From contig JACPJR010000002.1 of the NCBI GenBank assembly GCA_016187565.1, forward strand, positions 1-35,703: DNA of 35,703 bases. The letters are read 5' to 3'. Source of the DNA: Candidatus Woesearchaeota archaeon. Its GTDB lineage: Archaea > Nanobdellota > Nanobdellia > Woesearchaeales > JACPJR01. The position numbers and the translations under genes are program-made. The notes under the pieces are model-generated. The model was not told the origin of the DNA and searched no databases. It saw only the letters and a program-made list of their open reading frames with translations. Positions 14,842 to 23,994 of this stretch are shown one piece after another. Positions within the stretch are counted from its first letter, which is position 1. Every line of letters begins with the position of its first letter.

Positions 14842-15650
14842 GCCAAAGCAAAGAAAACCCCAGTCATCATAGCCATTGATCCGGCGATGGATGCATCAAC
14901 CCAGTGTGCAAGTCCATAGCCACTGACTCCAGCAAGTAATCCAATAATAATACTCAAACTCATCATTTTCCAAAGATGGTTAGTTAATAAATATGCGGTT
15001 GCTGGTGGAGCAATCATCAGCGCTACCACAAGAATAGAACCAACAGCATCGAATGCTCCCACCGCGGTGATACTGACGAGACTCATCAGCCCATAGTGGA
15101 GAAGCACCGGAGAGAATCCCAGACTTGCTGCCAAATAAGGATCAAAGGTTGTTATTTTGAGTTCCTTATAAAACAAGAGAATGAAGAGAAGATCAATACC
15201 TAAAATAATGCCATTGATCCAAAGGCTTCTCGGAAGATTAAAACCAAAAAGTGTTAGCCGTTCAAAAGGAGCAAAGGCAAGCTCACCGAGGAGTACTGCA
15301 TCCTGATCAAGATGGACATTTGATGCAAAGAGATTGATGAGGATAACTGCTAGAGCAAATAATATGGGAAATACTAAACCTATCGAAGCATCTTCTTTGA
15401 GCTTTTTTGTTGCAATGAGGAGTTCTGTTGCGGTAACCGTTATAACACCAACTAGTGCAGCACCAATGATGAGCAATGGTGATGCTAAGTCTTTTGTTAT
15501 GAGGAAGGCAAGAACAATGCCCAACAGGATTGCATGACTGATGGCATCGCTTAACAGACTCACTCTTCTCAAAACAAGGAAGACACCAACTAGAGCAGAG
15601 GATGTTGCAATGATACTAGCAATAAGGATGATCTCAATCATTGGATTCAT
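14787..15650 (-). CDS. Metal ABC transporter permease 2 (ABC-3 family)
   Basis: 287 residues, about eight membrane helices, with the family segment LLSDAISHAILLGIVLAF near the N-terminus and the AFDAVGSILVVALMIAPPATAYLLT block near residue 200. It forms the channel for Mn, Zn or Fe with permease 1. The ATG at 15650 overlaps the stop of permease 1 (ATGA), a sign of coupled translation; an upstream ATG at 15710 would make an implausible extension. It ends in LSKKKIP, after which a winged-helix segment continues in another frame. Confidence 0.88.
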   Translation of the reverse strand: MNPMIEIILIASIIATSSALVGVFLVLRRVSLLSDAISHAILLGIVLAFLITKDLASPLLIIGAALVGVITVTATELLIATKKLKEDASIGLVFPILFALAVILINLFASNVHLDQDAVLLGELAFAPFERLTLFGFNLPRSLWINGIILGIDLLFILLFYKELKITTFDPYLAASLGFSPVLLHYGLMSLVSITAVGAFDAVGSILVVALMIAPPATAYLLTNHLWKMMSLSIIIGLLAGVSGYGLAHWVDASIAGSMAMMTGVFFALAWLSLIMKEQQLSKKKIP

Positions 15651-16759
15651 GATGGTGTTCCTCTCTGCAGAGACTCTGCTTCCTTTAATCCTTGAGCAGT
15701 CAATGCCCATTTTTCAGCCTCTACCATAGTCACTAATCCTTTTTCTTGGAGTATCTTTAATGATTGTTCAAGGTTTGTTGGATTGATAGCTCGTAGGGAA
15801 CTGATATGATGTGCGTGATAAGGATTTTCATGGCTTTGGGATAATTTATACAAATGGTATAAAGTCCGTGAGACTCGAATTTTTGTTTTATTTCTAAGAT
15901 AACGCAACCAATCAAAAAAAAGTCCTCGTTGAGGAGAGAAGAATAGTGATACCAAAACAATAATACTTATTGTTACGACAACGGTTGGTCCTGTAGGAAG
16001 ATGGGCAATACTACTACTAATCATTGCTCCGCTTGCACCTGCTAATGATCCAAAAATACCTGCAAGCATGACCATAATGTGTAACTGATTCGTCCATTGT
16101 CGTGCGGCAACTGCAGGAGCAATAATCATAGCACTCATCAGTACGACTCCTACGGTTTGCAGCCCAATAACAATGGCAATAACAATAAGGGTAAGAAGAA
16201 TAACATCGAGAAAGGCTACCGGAAGGCCAATGCTCTGTGCAAATGCCCGATCAAAGGTAATGAGCTTCCACTCTTTCCAGAAGAGAACTAAGAAAAGCAG
16301 GGCAATAATACCGAGCACACTCATGATGAGGATATCTTCTCGAAGAAGTGTTGCAGCATTGCCGAATAAAAAGGTGTTAAGTCCGGATTTCTCTGCAGTA
16401 GGAAAGCGTTGAATAATAGTAAGAAGAAATATGCCTGTACCAAAAAAAACAGATAAAAGTATCCCAAGGGCAGCATCTTCTTTAATGCGTGTGGTCTTTC
16501 GAATCTGCGTAACGAGGAGTGTTGCAATCCAGCCTGCAATAAATGCCCCGCTCAAAAGCACAAGAGGATGTTTGGTGAGCGTAAGGATAAATGCAATGGC
16601 TACCCCCGGTAATGCGGCATGGGAGATCGCATCGCCTAAAAGGCTCTGTCGTCGGAGCACGGCAAAACAGCCCAGACTCCCTGCAATAAAGCCAAAAATA
16701 GCAGTACCAAGAATAACAATCAGGAAGGTGTAATCAAGAACGAGATTCATGGTCATCAT
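15647..16759 (-). CDS. Metal ABC transporter permease 1 with C-terminal winged helix
   Basis: About 270 residues of ABC-3 permease ([42 protein letters not shown]) followed by a cytoplasmic tail of about 95 residues that reads as a winged helix ([23 protein letters not shown], then [19 protein letters not shown]). Similar extended permeases occur in TroC/MntD-type manganese transporters, where the tail resembles DtxR-family regulators. The tail may sense metal or gate transport. The start overlaps the ATPase stop by four bases. It works with the ATPase, permease 2 and the binding lipoprotein. Confidence 0.88.
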   Translation of the reverse strand: MMTMNLVLDYTFLIVILGTAIFGFIAGSLGCFAVLRRQSLLGDAISHAALPGVAIAFILTLTKHPLVLLSGAFIAGWIATLLVTQIRKTTRIKEDAALGILLSVFFGTGIFLLTIIQRFPTAEKSGLNTFLFGNAATLLREDILIMSVLGIIALLFLVLFWKEWKLITFDRAFAQSIGLPVAFLDVILLTLIVIAIVIGLQTVGVVLMSAMIIAPAVAARQWTNQLHIMVMLAGIFGSLAGASGAMISSSIAHLPTGPTVVVTISIIVLVSLFFSPQRGLFFDWLRYLRNKTKIRVSRTLYHLYKLSQSHENPYHAHHISSLRAINPTNLEQSLKILQEKGLVTMVEAEKWALTAQGLKEAESLQRGTPS

Positions 16760-17502
16760 GGTGTTTGTACACCAAGGAATGCTTCTCGTCCACCATAGGT
16801 GAGATGAAGATTTTTTTGGGAAACAACCTCTTTGACAGGTCCGAGAGCAATTTTGCGGACGTTAAGGAGTAATACCCAATCAAAGTATTCCTTTAGGGTT
16901 TGAAGGTCATGGTGAACAACGATAACGGTTTTTCCTCTTTTTCTGAGTTGTTGCAGTATTACAATAATTGCTTTCTCAGTAGTTGCGTCAACACCTGCAA
17001 AAGGCTCATCCATAAAGTACAAATCAGCGTCCTGAATTAATGCTCTGGCAAGAAATACTCGTTGCTGCTGTCCTCCTGATAATTGGCTGATCTGTCGTTG
17101 GGCGTATGCCTCCATCCCAACAATCTGTAAGCTCTGATAGGCAAGGTCTCGTTCTTGTTTTCCAGGCCGTTTTATCCAGCCCAGATGACCATATTTTCCC
17201 ATGATAACAACATCCTCTGCTGTGGTAGGAAAATCCCAGTCAACACTTCCTCGTTGAGGGACATAGCCAACCCTTTTTCTCATTTCTGCATAGGACTTTC
17301 CAAAAATCTTTATTCGTCCGGCTGCAGGTTTTATCAGACCGAGAATCGCTTTGATCAATGTTGTTTTTCCTGCACCATTTGGACCAACAATGGCTAAGAG
17401 AATTCCTGGAGGAACCTGAAAATCAATATCCCAGATAACAGGTTTTTCATGGTATGCCACGGTAAGGTCATCCACGTCTACGGCATATTCTTCTGTGGTC
17501 AT
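16756..17502 (-). CDS. Metal ABC transporter ATPase
   Basis: 248 residues with Walker [10 protein letters not shown] near residue 39, Q-loop region [12 protein letters not shown] (the SVDWDFP form is typical of Mn/Zn/Fe importers), signature LSGGQQQR, Walker [10 protein letters not shown] and switch histidine VVHHD. It drives metal import through the two permeases that follow on the same strand. The spacing to the binding-protein gene is 33 bases. Specificity for manganese rather than zinc is suggested by the DtxR-type regulator and Mn-type SOD in the window, but is not proven. Confidence 0.93.
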   Translation of the reverse strand: MTTEEYAVDVDDLTVAYHEKPVIWDIDFQVPPGILLAIVGPNGAGKTTLIKAILGLIKPAAGRIKIFGKSYAEMRKRVGYVPQRGSVDWDFPTTAEDVVIMGKYGHLGWIKRPGKQERDLAYQSLQIVGMEAYAQRQISQLSGGQQQRVFLARALIQDADLYFMDEPFAGVDATTEKAIIVILQQLRKRGKTVIVVHHDLQTLKEYFDWVLLLNVRKIALGPVKEVVSQKNLHLTYGGREAFLGVQTP

Positions 17503-17535
17503 TGTTATATCTCCTTTTACTCTTGTTGATCGTAA

Positions 17536-18507
17536 TTATTGATCTCTCGAGTCTATTTCGCTAAGTGCTCCCACAATGGTATCAATATTATGGGTTACCA
17601 TGCCAGCATAGGTTCCATCAAACGTTCCTTCGTCGCCCATTGCATCTGAATAAAGCCGGCCACCAATCTGAACATCCCATCCTTTTGCAATAACTGCTTC
17701 TTGCACTGCTTGGATAGTTCGTGCAGGAATTGAGGTTTCAACAAAAATTGCCTTGATCTTTCGATCGACAATAAAAGTAACAAGATCTTGCACATCCCTT
17801 GTGCCTGCCTGTGCTTCTGTTGAGATTCCTTGTAATCCCCTGACTTCAAAGCCATAGGCTTTTCCGAAATAGTTAAATGCATCGTGAGCAGTAATCAGTA
17901 CTCGCTGATCTTCAGGGACTTCCTGTACTTTTTCCTTGACATATGCGTCAAGATCCGCAAGCGTGGCAAGATAAGCAGCAGCATTTTTTTCGTATGCTTC
18001 AGCATGTTCCGGATCAAGAGCAGTAAACTCATCACGTATTCTCTCGGTTACTTTCATCCAGTTTTGTACATCAAACCAAACATGAGGATCGTAATGACCC
18101 TTGAATTCCGGAGGTTCGAGTAATTCTTGCTCAGGAATAGATGTTGCTACAGGAACGGTCTTTTTCTGTGATGCCATTTGCACAAGCACATCACCCATTC
18201 TTGCCTCAAGATTTAATCCATTATACAGAATGATGTCCGCTTCACGTAGTTTTGTGACATCTCCTTCACTTGCCTTGTAGAGGTGTGGATCAACCCCAGG
18301 TCCCATAAGGCTTTCAACAGTAACATAGGCTCCTCCAACATTCTTGGCAGCGTCAGCAATCATTCCCGTAGTAGCAACAACAAAGAGCTTATCAGTACTT
18401 TCATCTGATGCTTGGTTACAACCTGTAAGCAGAACTATCAAAAAAAATAGACCCAATATTCCAATCAGTTTTTTGTTAGTCTTATCACGTTTGGGTGAGT
18501 TAGTCAT
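17536..18507 (-). CDS. Metal-binding lipoprotein (TroA/MntA/ZnuA family)
   Basis: The extracellular metal receptor of the ABC importer. The signal peptide ends in the lipobox LLTGC. Likely ligands are His in GVDPHLYK, His in YDPHVWFD, the TAHDAFNYFGKAYG region and Asp in RLYSDAMG, the usual four-site set of cluster A-I binding proteins. There is no His/Asp-rich loop as in many zinc-specific ZnuA proteins, which leans toward manganese. The ATG at 18507 is chosen because GGAGGGA lies just before it; an upstream ATG at 18525 is less likely. The gene lies 18 bases after the repressor gene. Confidence 0.92.
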   Translation of the reverse strand: MTNSPKRDKTNKKLIGILGLFFLIVLLTGCNQASDESTDKLFVVATTGMIADAAKNVGGAYVTVESLMGPGVDPHLYKASEGDVTKLREADIILYNGLNLEARMGDVLVQMASQKKTVPVATSIPEQELLEPPEFKGHYDPHVWFDVQNWMKVTERIRDEFTALDPEHAEAYEKNAAAYLATLADLDAYVKEKVQEVPEDQRVLITAHDAFNYFGKAYGFEVRGLQGISTEAQAGTRDVQDLVTFIVDRKIKAIFVETSIPARTIQAVQEAVIAKGWDVQIGGRLYSDAMGDEGTFDGTYAGMVTHNIDTIVGALSEIDSRDQ

Positions 18508-18525
18508 TGTATCCCTCCTCAGCAT

Positions 18526-18996
18526 CTAGCTTACTCGTATGGGCGGAATGGGCTTGCCATGCGGATCTTTATCTGGATGCTTCAAGAGATCCTTCAACCG
18601 TTCTACGCATTCATCATCAAATGCATGTTCAAGTTTATGTGCTAAGCCATGAATTTTTTCTTTTCGTATTTCCAAAATCTCTACGAGGAAAATTTCTATG
18701 ATGCGATGTTTTGCCGTTATCTCTTCGGCAAGCTTCTTTCCTTTGGGAGTAAATCGTAGCCTGCCATAACGTTCAAAGTGAACATATCCCTTAACTGCTA
18801 ATTCATTCATCATTTTACTGACTGAAGGCTTGGTAACATGGAGATAGATAGCAACCTCTGCAGACTTAATGCCCTTAGTTCCGATTGCGTGTTCCTTTTG
18901 CTTAATCTCCTGAATACGACAATTCTCTTCCCAGAGATGATACAAAGCACGGAGGTAGTCTTCTTGCGTAACTGATATCATTTTTATTTGATTCAT
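18526..18996 (-). CDS. DtxR/MntR-family metal-dependent repressor
   Basis: 156 residues: an N-terminal winged helix (EDYLRALYHL, KSAEVAIYLHVTKPSVSKMMNEL, VHFERYGRLRFTPKGKKLAEE) and a dimerisation and metal domain (AKHRIIEIFLVEIL, LAHKLEHAFDDECVERL) ending in the family's HPDKDPHGKPIP. Metal-binding residues are visible as the His/Glu pairs in KHR-IE and LEH. An insertion of about ten residues separates helix 1 and the HTH (QKEHAIGTKG). As the first gene of the importer operon, and with a DtxR-like operator in its promoter, it should repress the operon when Mn or Fe is abundant. Confidence 0.92.
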   Translation of the reverse strand: MNQIKMISVTQEDYLRALYHLWEENCRIQEIKQKEHAIGTKGIKSAEVAIYLHVTKPSVSKMMNELAVKGYVHFERYGRLRFTPKGKKLAEEITAKHRIIEIFLVEILEIRKEKIHGLAHKLEHAFDDECVERLKDLLKHPDKDPHGKPIPPIRVS

Positions 18997-19005
18997 ACAG
19001 ACCTA

Positions 19006-19024
19006 AAAAGTTAGCCTAATGAAA
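19006..19024. promoter_or_regulatory. DtxR-type operator of the metal-import operon
   Basis: The 19 bases match about 13 positions of the DtxR consensus TTAGGTTAGCCTAACCTAA, with an exact GTTAGCCTAA core. The site lies just after the expected start of transcription (about 19025) and before the repressor ATG at 18996, where binding would block RNA polymerase. Confidence 0.6.
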
Positions 19025-19047
19025 CTTTATGTTACGGTAGTGCATCT

Positions 19048-19055
19048 TATATAAA
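19048..19055 (-). promoter_or_regulatory. TATA box of the metal-import operon
   Basis: TTATATAA, also a TATA box on the minus strand (context TTTATATAAG), about 55 bases before the repressor start. Transcription would begin near 19025, at the edge of the operator. Confidence 0.5.
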
Positions 19056-19104
19056 TAGCTTTCTATTTTACGTATGCTAACACCGCTATAATTTCTCAGA
19101 AGGC

Positions 19105-19497
19105 TTATCGTACCGAGTTATGTTTTTTCTGGATTTCCATGCAGACCTTGCAATCTTCTGGCAGGCTTTTATCATGCTTTCGATGGATATCACAGATTAC
19201 TTGAGAACCACGAAACTTCGTAGAGATATCGTACAAATATTTTAGTACCTGCTCTTTGTCACGAACAATTTTCTTTGCTGTTTCCTTGATCTTAGCAAGA
19301 TCTTCCTGAGAAAACGATACCTCAGTTGCCCGCTTTTCATTAAGGTATTGGGAGATGGCAGACTCTGTTAAACCAAGCATCTGTGCAGTCTCTTTTTGAC
19401 TAAGCTTGTACTCAGTAACAAAAATCTTTGCAAGTTCTTTTCTCAGAGCGGGCAATATGTACCATACCTCAATCTCCTGTGGCATACTCTTAACCAT
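19105..19497 (-). CDS. HTH transcription regulator with C-terminal Cys/His cluster
   Basis: 130 residues: an N-terminal helix-turn-helix (YKLSQKETAQMLGLTESAIS, near residue 31) as in archaeal COG2522-like regulators, a helical linker, and a C-terminal cluster CDIHRKHDKSLPEDCKVCM. Three cysteines and two histidines in this spacing could hold a zinc ion or an Fe-S cluster. It is transcribed away from the suf operon with a shared promoter region, which makes it the best candidate for suf control, by analogy with cluster-sensing repressors such as SufR or IscR although not homologous by eye. The TATA spacing supports the ATG at 19497. Confidence 0.75.
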   Translation of the reverse strand: MVKSMPQEIEVWYILPALRKELAKIFVTEYKLSQKETAQMLGLTESAISQYLNEKRATEVSFSQEDLAKIKETAKKIVRDKEQVLKYLYDISTKFRGSQVICDIHRKHDKSLPEDCKVCMEIQKKHNSVR

Positions 19498-19517
19498 GGT
19501 TTCTTCACGACCTATAG

Positions 19518-19567
19518 TATATAACCTTCTATATAATGTTTTGCTTTATTGACGAAACATTTAAATA
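19518..19567. promoter_or_regulatory. Divergent promoters of the HTH regulator and suf operon
   Basis: GTTATATA on the minus strand (19518-19525) lies 25 bases before the regulator ATG. ATTTAAATA on the plus strand (19559-19567) would start suf transcription near 19590, leaving a leader of about 50 bases. The short shared region allows one factor to control both directions. Confidence 0.5.
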
Positions 19568-19639
19568 GAATAAGCAGCTACTCTTCACAATTGTTAAGTT
19601 AGCATTATTTTTATTTTGAATCAGAATGATGGTAATAGA

Positions 19640-21070
19640 ATGACTGAAGCAACACCTCTCTTTAACGTGGATATGAGTCAGTTCTCTGTTCGCAGAGAAG
19701 TCTATGACCAGGCAAATGAGGAGCGGCTGCTCTATAAACCACAGCAAGGCATTAGTGAAGAGCTTGTCCGTCATATATCTGCTTATAAGAAAGAACCCGA
19801 CTGGATGTTGCAAAAACGTCTTACTGGTTATCGTAAATTCCTTGAACTTTCTCTGCCTACATGGGGCCCGGACTTACGTGCATTAGACCTTTCCAAAATT
19901 TATTTTTTCCTTGTCTCTGATGCTCAACGAAATGCCCATAGCTGGGATGATGTTCCTGAAGATATCAAGCGTACGTATGAACGTTTGGGAATTCCTGAAT
20001 CTGAGCGTAAAGTACTTGGAGGTGTTGGGGCCCAATATGAATCTGAAGTAGTTTATCACCGACTAAAGAAGGAATTAGAAGATCAAGGAGTTGTTTTTCT
20101 TGATTGTGACGAAGCAGTAAAGCAGTATCCTGATCTTGTACAGAAATACTTTATGACAACCTGTGTACCGATTAGCTTGCATAAGTTTACTGCACTTCAT
20201 GCAGCAGTCTGGAGCGGAGGAACCTTTATCTATGTCCCAAAGGGAGTTAAAGTAAGGATGCCACTCCAAGCATATTTCCGTATGAATGCTCGTCAGGGAG
20301 GCCAATTTGAGCATACCTTGATTATTGTTGATGAAAGAGCAGAGTGCCATTACATCGAAGGTTGTAGTGCTCCCCAATACACCCAAAACTCATTGCATGC
20401 AGGTTGTGTTGAAATTCATGTACTCAAAGGTGCACGAGCGCGGTATTCAAGCATTGAAAACTGGAGCAGGAATACCTACAATCTCAATACAAAGCGTGCG
20501 GTTGTCTATGAAGATGGTGTTATTGAATGGATTAATGGAAACCTAGGGTCTGGCGTTACTATGTTGTATCCAGCATCCCTTCTTATTGGAGATCGTTCAA
20601 AATCTGATTTTATTGGCATTGCGTTTGCTGGACAAGGACAGAACCAAGACACAGGATGTAAGGTCATGCACCTCGGAAAGTCAACAAGTTCAACCATCAC
20701 GTCTAAGTCAATAAGCAAGGATGGGGGTATTACCTCTTATCGTGGTTTACTCAGTGTGGCCAAACATGCGATTCATACAAGCAGCAATGTGCAGTGCGAT
20801 GCCTTGATGATGGATAATAAAAGTCAATCAAATACTTATCCTTCAATGGACATCAAAAATAGCAAGGTAAATATTGCCCATGAAGCAAGTGTTGGAAGAA
20901 TTAATCCAGAACAGATCTTTTACTTGATGAGTCGTGGATTAGATGAAGACACGGCAACAAAGATGATTGTCTCTGGTTTTATTGAGCCGGTGGTGAAGGA
21001 ACTTCCTCTTGAATATGCAGTTGAGCTTAACAGGCTTATTGAATTAGAGATGGACGGTTCTCTTGGATAA
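19640..21070 (+). CDS. sufB: Fe-S cluster assembly scaffold protein SufB
   Basis: About 476 residues. It shows the SufB marks: LRALDLSKIYFFLVSD, a long beta-helix with IVDERAECHYIEGCSAP and SSIENWSRNTYNLNTKRA, and the C-terminal INPEQIFYLMSRGLDEDTATKMIVSGFIEP. With SufC and SufD it forms the complex on which Fe-S clusters are built; the ECHYIEGCSAP cysteines are in the region implicated in cluster assembly. The frame opens at a TTG at 19616, but the ATG at 19640 after GATGGTAA is preferred. It is the first gene of a tight five-gene operon. Confidence 0.95.
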   Translation: MTEATPLFNVDMSQFSVRREVYDQANEERLLYKPQQGISEELVRHISAYKKEPDWMLQKRLTGYRKFLELSLPTWGPDLRALDLSKIYFFLVSDAQRNAHSWDDVPEDIKRTYERLGIPESERKVLGGVGAQYESEVVYHRLKKELEDQGVVFLDCDEAVKQYPDLVQKYFMTTCVPISLHKFTALHAAVWSGGTFIYVPKGVKVRMPLQAYFRMNARQGGQFEHTLIIVDERAECHYIEGCSAPQYTQNSLHAGCVEIHVLKGARARYSSIENWSRNTYNLNTKRAVVYEDGVIEWINGNLGSGVTMLYPASLLIGDRSKSDFIGIAFAGQGQNQDTGCKVMHLGKSTSSTITSKSISKDGGITSYRGLLSVAKHAIHTSSNVQCDALMMDNKSQSNTYPSMDIKNSKVNIAHEASVGRINPEQIFYLMSRGLDEDTATKMIVSGFIEPVVKELPLEYAVELNRLIELEMDGSLG

Positions 21071-21099
21071 TCTATGACTATCCTTCTAACGGTGAGATC

Positions 21100-22314
21100 A
21101 TGAATGATATCCCTCATGAAGCATTTGAAAGCTTTATCAAGCAAAAACCAGAACCAGAATGGGTACGGAAAAAAAGAAGACAAGCCTTTCTTCGTTTACC
21201 AAGAGCTCTATTGCCGTCATTTCGTTATGGCCTTCAGATAATGGTTGCCCCAGAGCAATTTGATTTTTCAGGGGTTTTACCAAAGATAAAGACTACAGCA
21301 AACAGGATAAAGATCAACTGTCCCAAGGAAAATGGTCTTTTTTTTTATAACGGAGCACAATTTTATGATGATCCTCGCTTTGTATCATTTTTTAATGAAG
21401 AGTGGTCAACAGAAAAAACATCACGAACCCAATGCTTTCATGATGCATTTTGCAATGATGTTGTGTGTCTTGCCATTCCTCCGGGATATAAGCAACTAGA
21501 TCCTATTGAGATAGTGTATGATGTCCAAGAAGGACCATTGCTTTCAACCTTCTTGATGGTAATCGGGCCTCATGCCCATGTAAAGATCTTTCTCACAAAA
21601 GAAGGGGCATATGCACCCGAACATACCTATGTGAGCGAGCAAATGAGAATTCTTGTTCTCGAAGGAGCACACCTTGAGTTATTTACTCTGCAGAACCTTC
21701 CACGAGCAGTTGTTAATGTGCAACAGAGGATTGCACTGCAAAAACGTGATTCGTCTGTTACTTGGACTGAACTTTCTTTAGGAAGTAGTTATACCAAGGC
21801 AGAAACAACAAGTATCTTAGATGAGCAAGGCGCTTCGACAACTATGCTTGCCTTGTTTGCAGGTACTGGGAAACAACGGTATGATATTGCAACTTTCGCA
21901 GCACATCAGGCGCAATACACTAGCTCTGACATTGCCACGAAGGGAGTCCTCAATGGATATGCAAAAGGATTAAGCAGGGGTCTTATCACTATTGGAAAGC
22001 ATGCAGCACATGCAGTGGGTTATGAAAAACAAGATGTACTATTGCTTACTGATAATGCTGAAGGAGATGCTATTCCTAATCTTGAGATTCATAATAATGA
22101 AGTAAAATGTAGTCATGGTTCCACGATCGGACAGATTGATCCTGAAAAATTATTTTATCTGCAGAGCAGAGGTTTAGATGAAGAAACCGCAAAGCAGAAA
22201 ATTGTTGAGGGTTATTTCATGCCCGTTCTCCAAAAAATTAAAGAGCAACATATGCAGCAACGTATTACGCAGCTCTTGCTCCAAGCATTATCTCAACATC
22301 CCAACAGCAAATGA
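21100..22314 (+). CDS. sufD: Fe-S cluster assembly protein SufD
   Basis: 404 residues, paralogous to SufB, with the shared C-terminal pattern (ATTMLALF, GLITIGKHAAHAVGYEKQDVLLL, EIHNNEVKCSHGSTIGQIDPEKLFYLQSRGLDEETA). It pairs with SufB in the SufBC2D complex. GGTGAG lies just before the ATG. It follows sufB by 29 bases and is followed by sufS after three bases. The N-terminal 100 residues are more divergent, with RRQAFLRLPRALLPSFRYG instead of the usual long N-terminal extension. Confidence 0.93.
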   Translation: MNDIPHEAFESFIKQKPEPEWVRKKRRQAFLRLPRALLPSFRYGLQIMVAPEQFDFSGVLPKIKTTANRIKINCPKENGLFFYNGAQFYDDPRFVSFFNEEWSTEKTSRTQCFHDAFCNDVVCLAIPPGYKQLDPIEIVYDVQEGPLLSTFLMVIGPHAHVKIFLTKEGAYAPEHTYVSEQMRILVLEGAHLELFTLQNLPRAVVNVQQRIALQKRDSSVTWTELSLGSSYTKAETTSILDEQGASTTMLALFAGTGKQRYDIATFAAHQAQYTSSDIATKGVLNGYAKGLSRGLITIGKHAAHAVGYEKQDVLLLTDNAEGDAIPNLEIHNNEVKCSHGSTIGQIDPEKLFYLQSRGLDEETAKQKIVEGYFMPVLQKIKEQHMQQRITQLLLQALSQHPNSK

Positions 22315-22317
22315 ACT

Positions 22318-23547
22318 ATGGTCTTTACCAATAACGACGCCCGAAAAGTAAAAAAGGATTTTCCACTCTTACAAAACAAGATACAGGGAAAATCATTAAT
22401 CTATCTTGATAATGCGGCAACCACCCAAAAGCCTTCGGTAGTTATAAACACTCTCACGCATTATTATGAGTATCTCAATGCAAATATTCATCGTGGTTTA
22501 TATCCGCTCAGCGAAGATGCTACCCTCCACTATGATCAGGCACGGAAAACAATTGCCTCTTTTATCAATGCACAGCCCGAAGAAGTTATCTTCACCAAAA
22601 ATACAACAGAATCATTGAATTGTCTTGCCTATACCTTACAGGACCTTGTCGGAAAAAGAAATGAGATTGTGCTTACCCAGATGGAGCATCATGCAAACCT
22701 CGTTCCGTGGCAACAGCTGGCAAAGCGTCAGCGTATGGTCCTCAAGTTTATTCGTATGACTAAGAATTTTTTACTAGACTATGATGATGCGAAGCAGAAG
22801 ATTACCAAAAAGACTGCCATTGTTGCCTTTCCTTTTGTTTCCAATGCTCTTGGAACCATCATTGATGTTCATCGTCTGGTTACCTTAAGTAAAGCAGTAG
22901 GTGCATATACGGTTGTTGATGCTGCGCAAGCAGTCCCTTCGATGCCTCTCAATGTGAAGTTGCTTGATGTTGACTTTTTAGCCTTCTCTGGACATAAAAT
23001 GTGCGGCCCAACAGGAATTGGTGTACTCTATGGTAAACGTGCATTACTCGAAAAAATGCCTCCTTTTCAGACGGGTGGTGATATGATTCGGAGCGTAACA
23101 TTCCAAACTGCAGAATGGAATGAACTTCCCATGAAGTTTGAGGCAGGAACGCAACATATTGCTGGTGCTTTAGGTCTGGCAGCAGCTGTTCAATATCTTT
23201 CACGAATAGGTATGCCAAATGTCAAACACTGGGAAGAGGAACTTTTACGTTATACACTTGACACCGTAAAGAAAGTTCCTGGCATCAGGGTTTATAATCC
23301 AGGTCATGGGAAAAGTGTAGGCATTCTTTCCTTTACTCTTCAAGGGATTCATCCTCATGATATTGCAGCTATTCTTGGAAACGAGGGCGTCTGTATACGA
23401 GGAGGTCATCACTGTGCCATGCCACTGATGGATGTTCTTGGTGTTCATGGAACTGCCAGGGCTAGCTTTTATGTCTATACAACAAAAGAGGATATTGACG
23501 CCTTTGTCGTTGGATTACAAAAAGTACAAGCATTATTTCAAAAGTAA
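22318..23547 (+). CDS. sufS: Cysteine desulfurase SufS
   Basis: A PLP enzyme of the SufS/CsdA class that takes sulfur from cysteine for Fe-S assembly. Visible are YLDNAATTQKP near the start, MEHHANLVPW, DAAQAVPSMP, the PLP lysine in SGHKMCGPTG (about residue 226) and the active cysteine in RGGHHCAMPLM (about residue 366), the short-loop form of group II desulfurases. Length (409) is normal. It likely transfers sulfur to the SufU protein encoded next, nine bases downstream. Confidence 0.95.
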   Translation: MVFTNNDARKVKKDFPLLQNKIQGKSLIYLDNAATTQKPSVVINTLTHYYEYLNANIHRGLYPLSEDATLHYDQARKTIASFINAQPEEVIFTKNTTESLNCLAYTLQDLVGKRNEIVLTQMEHHANLVPWQQLAKRQRMVLKFIRMTKNFLLDYDDAKQKITKKTAIVAFPFVSNALGTIIDVHRLVTLSKAVGAYTVVDAAQAVPSMPLNVKLLDVDFLAFSGHKMCGPTGIGVLYGKRALLEKMPPFQTGGDMIRSVTFQTAEWNELPMKFEAGTQHIAGALGLAAAVQYLSRIGMPNVKHWEEELLRYTLDTVKKVPGIRVYNPGHGKSVGILSFTLQGIHPHDIAAILGNEGVCIRGGHHCAMPLMDVLGVHGTARASFYVYTTKEDIDAFVVGLQKVQALFQK

Positions 23548-23576
23548 ACACGGTTATGAAAAAGAAGGTATATCCC

Positions 23577-23984
23577 ATGGATGATACATTTACTGAAGCA
23601 ATGTACAAGGAACATATCTTAGCATTGTATAAGCACCCGTCAAATTTTGGTAGACTTCCGAATCCAACCGGTGAACACAGGTCTACCAATCCGCTTTGTG
23701 GTGATGATATCACGATGCAACTTTTGATAAAGGATGATGTCATCGAGGAGGTTAAGTTCCATGGTCATGGATGTACAATCAGCATAGCTTCTGCTTCTTT
23801 GATAACTGAACGTCTCAAAGGTCAACCAGTTTCAAGCCTCGGCAGCTTAACTAAAGAAGAAGTGCTTGATATGTTACACATCCCTGTTGGACCGGTAAGG
23901 CTCAAATGTGCATTATTGCCTCTTGAAGCTGTTCGGTTGTGTCTTCCTCATTCCTCTACTGTTTCTGAGGTTACGAAGAAATAA
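23577..23984 (+). CDS. sufU: SufU, IscU-like sulfur-transfer/scaffold protein
   Basis: About 135 residues with three conserved cysteines: NPLCGDDI, GHGCTISIASASL and RLKCALLPLEA. These bind zinc in SufU and accept sulfur from SufS. The insertion between the second and third cysteine blocks (LKGQPVSSLGSL) is as in SufU rather than IscU. GAAGGTA lies seven bases before the ATG at 23577; an upstream ATG at 23556 adds seven residues and cannot be excluded. The gene is the SufS partner within the operon, as in Gram-positive bacteria. Confidence 0.92.
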   Translation: MDDTFTEAMYKEHILALYKHPSNFGRLPNPTGEHRSTNPLCGDDITMQLLIKDDVIEEVKFHGHGCTISIASASLITERLKGQPVSSLGSLTKEEVLDMLHIPVGPVRLKCALLPLEAVRLCLPHSSTVSEVTKK

Positions 23985-23994
23985 GGTGAACACA

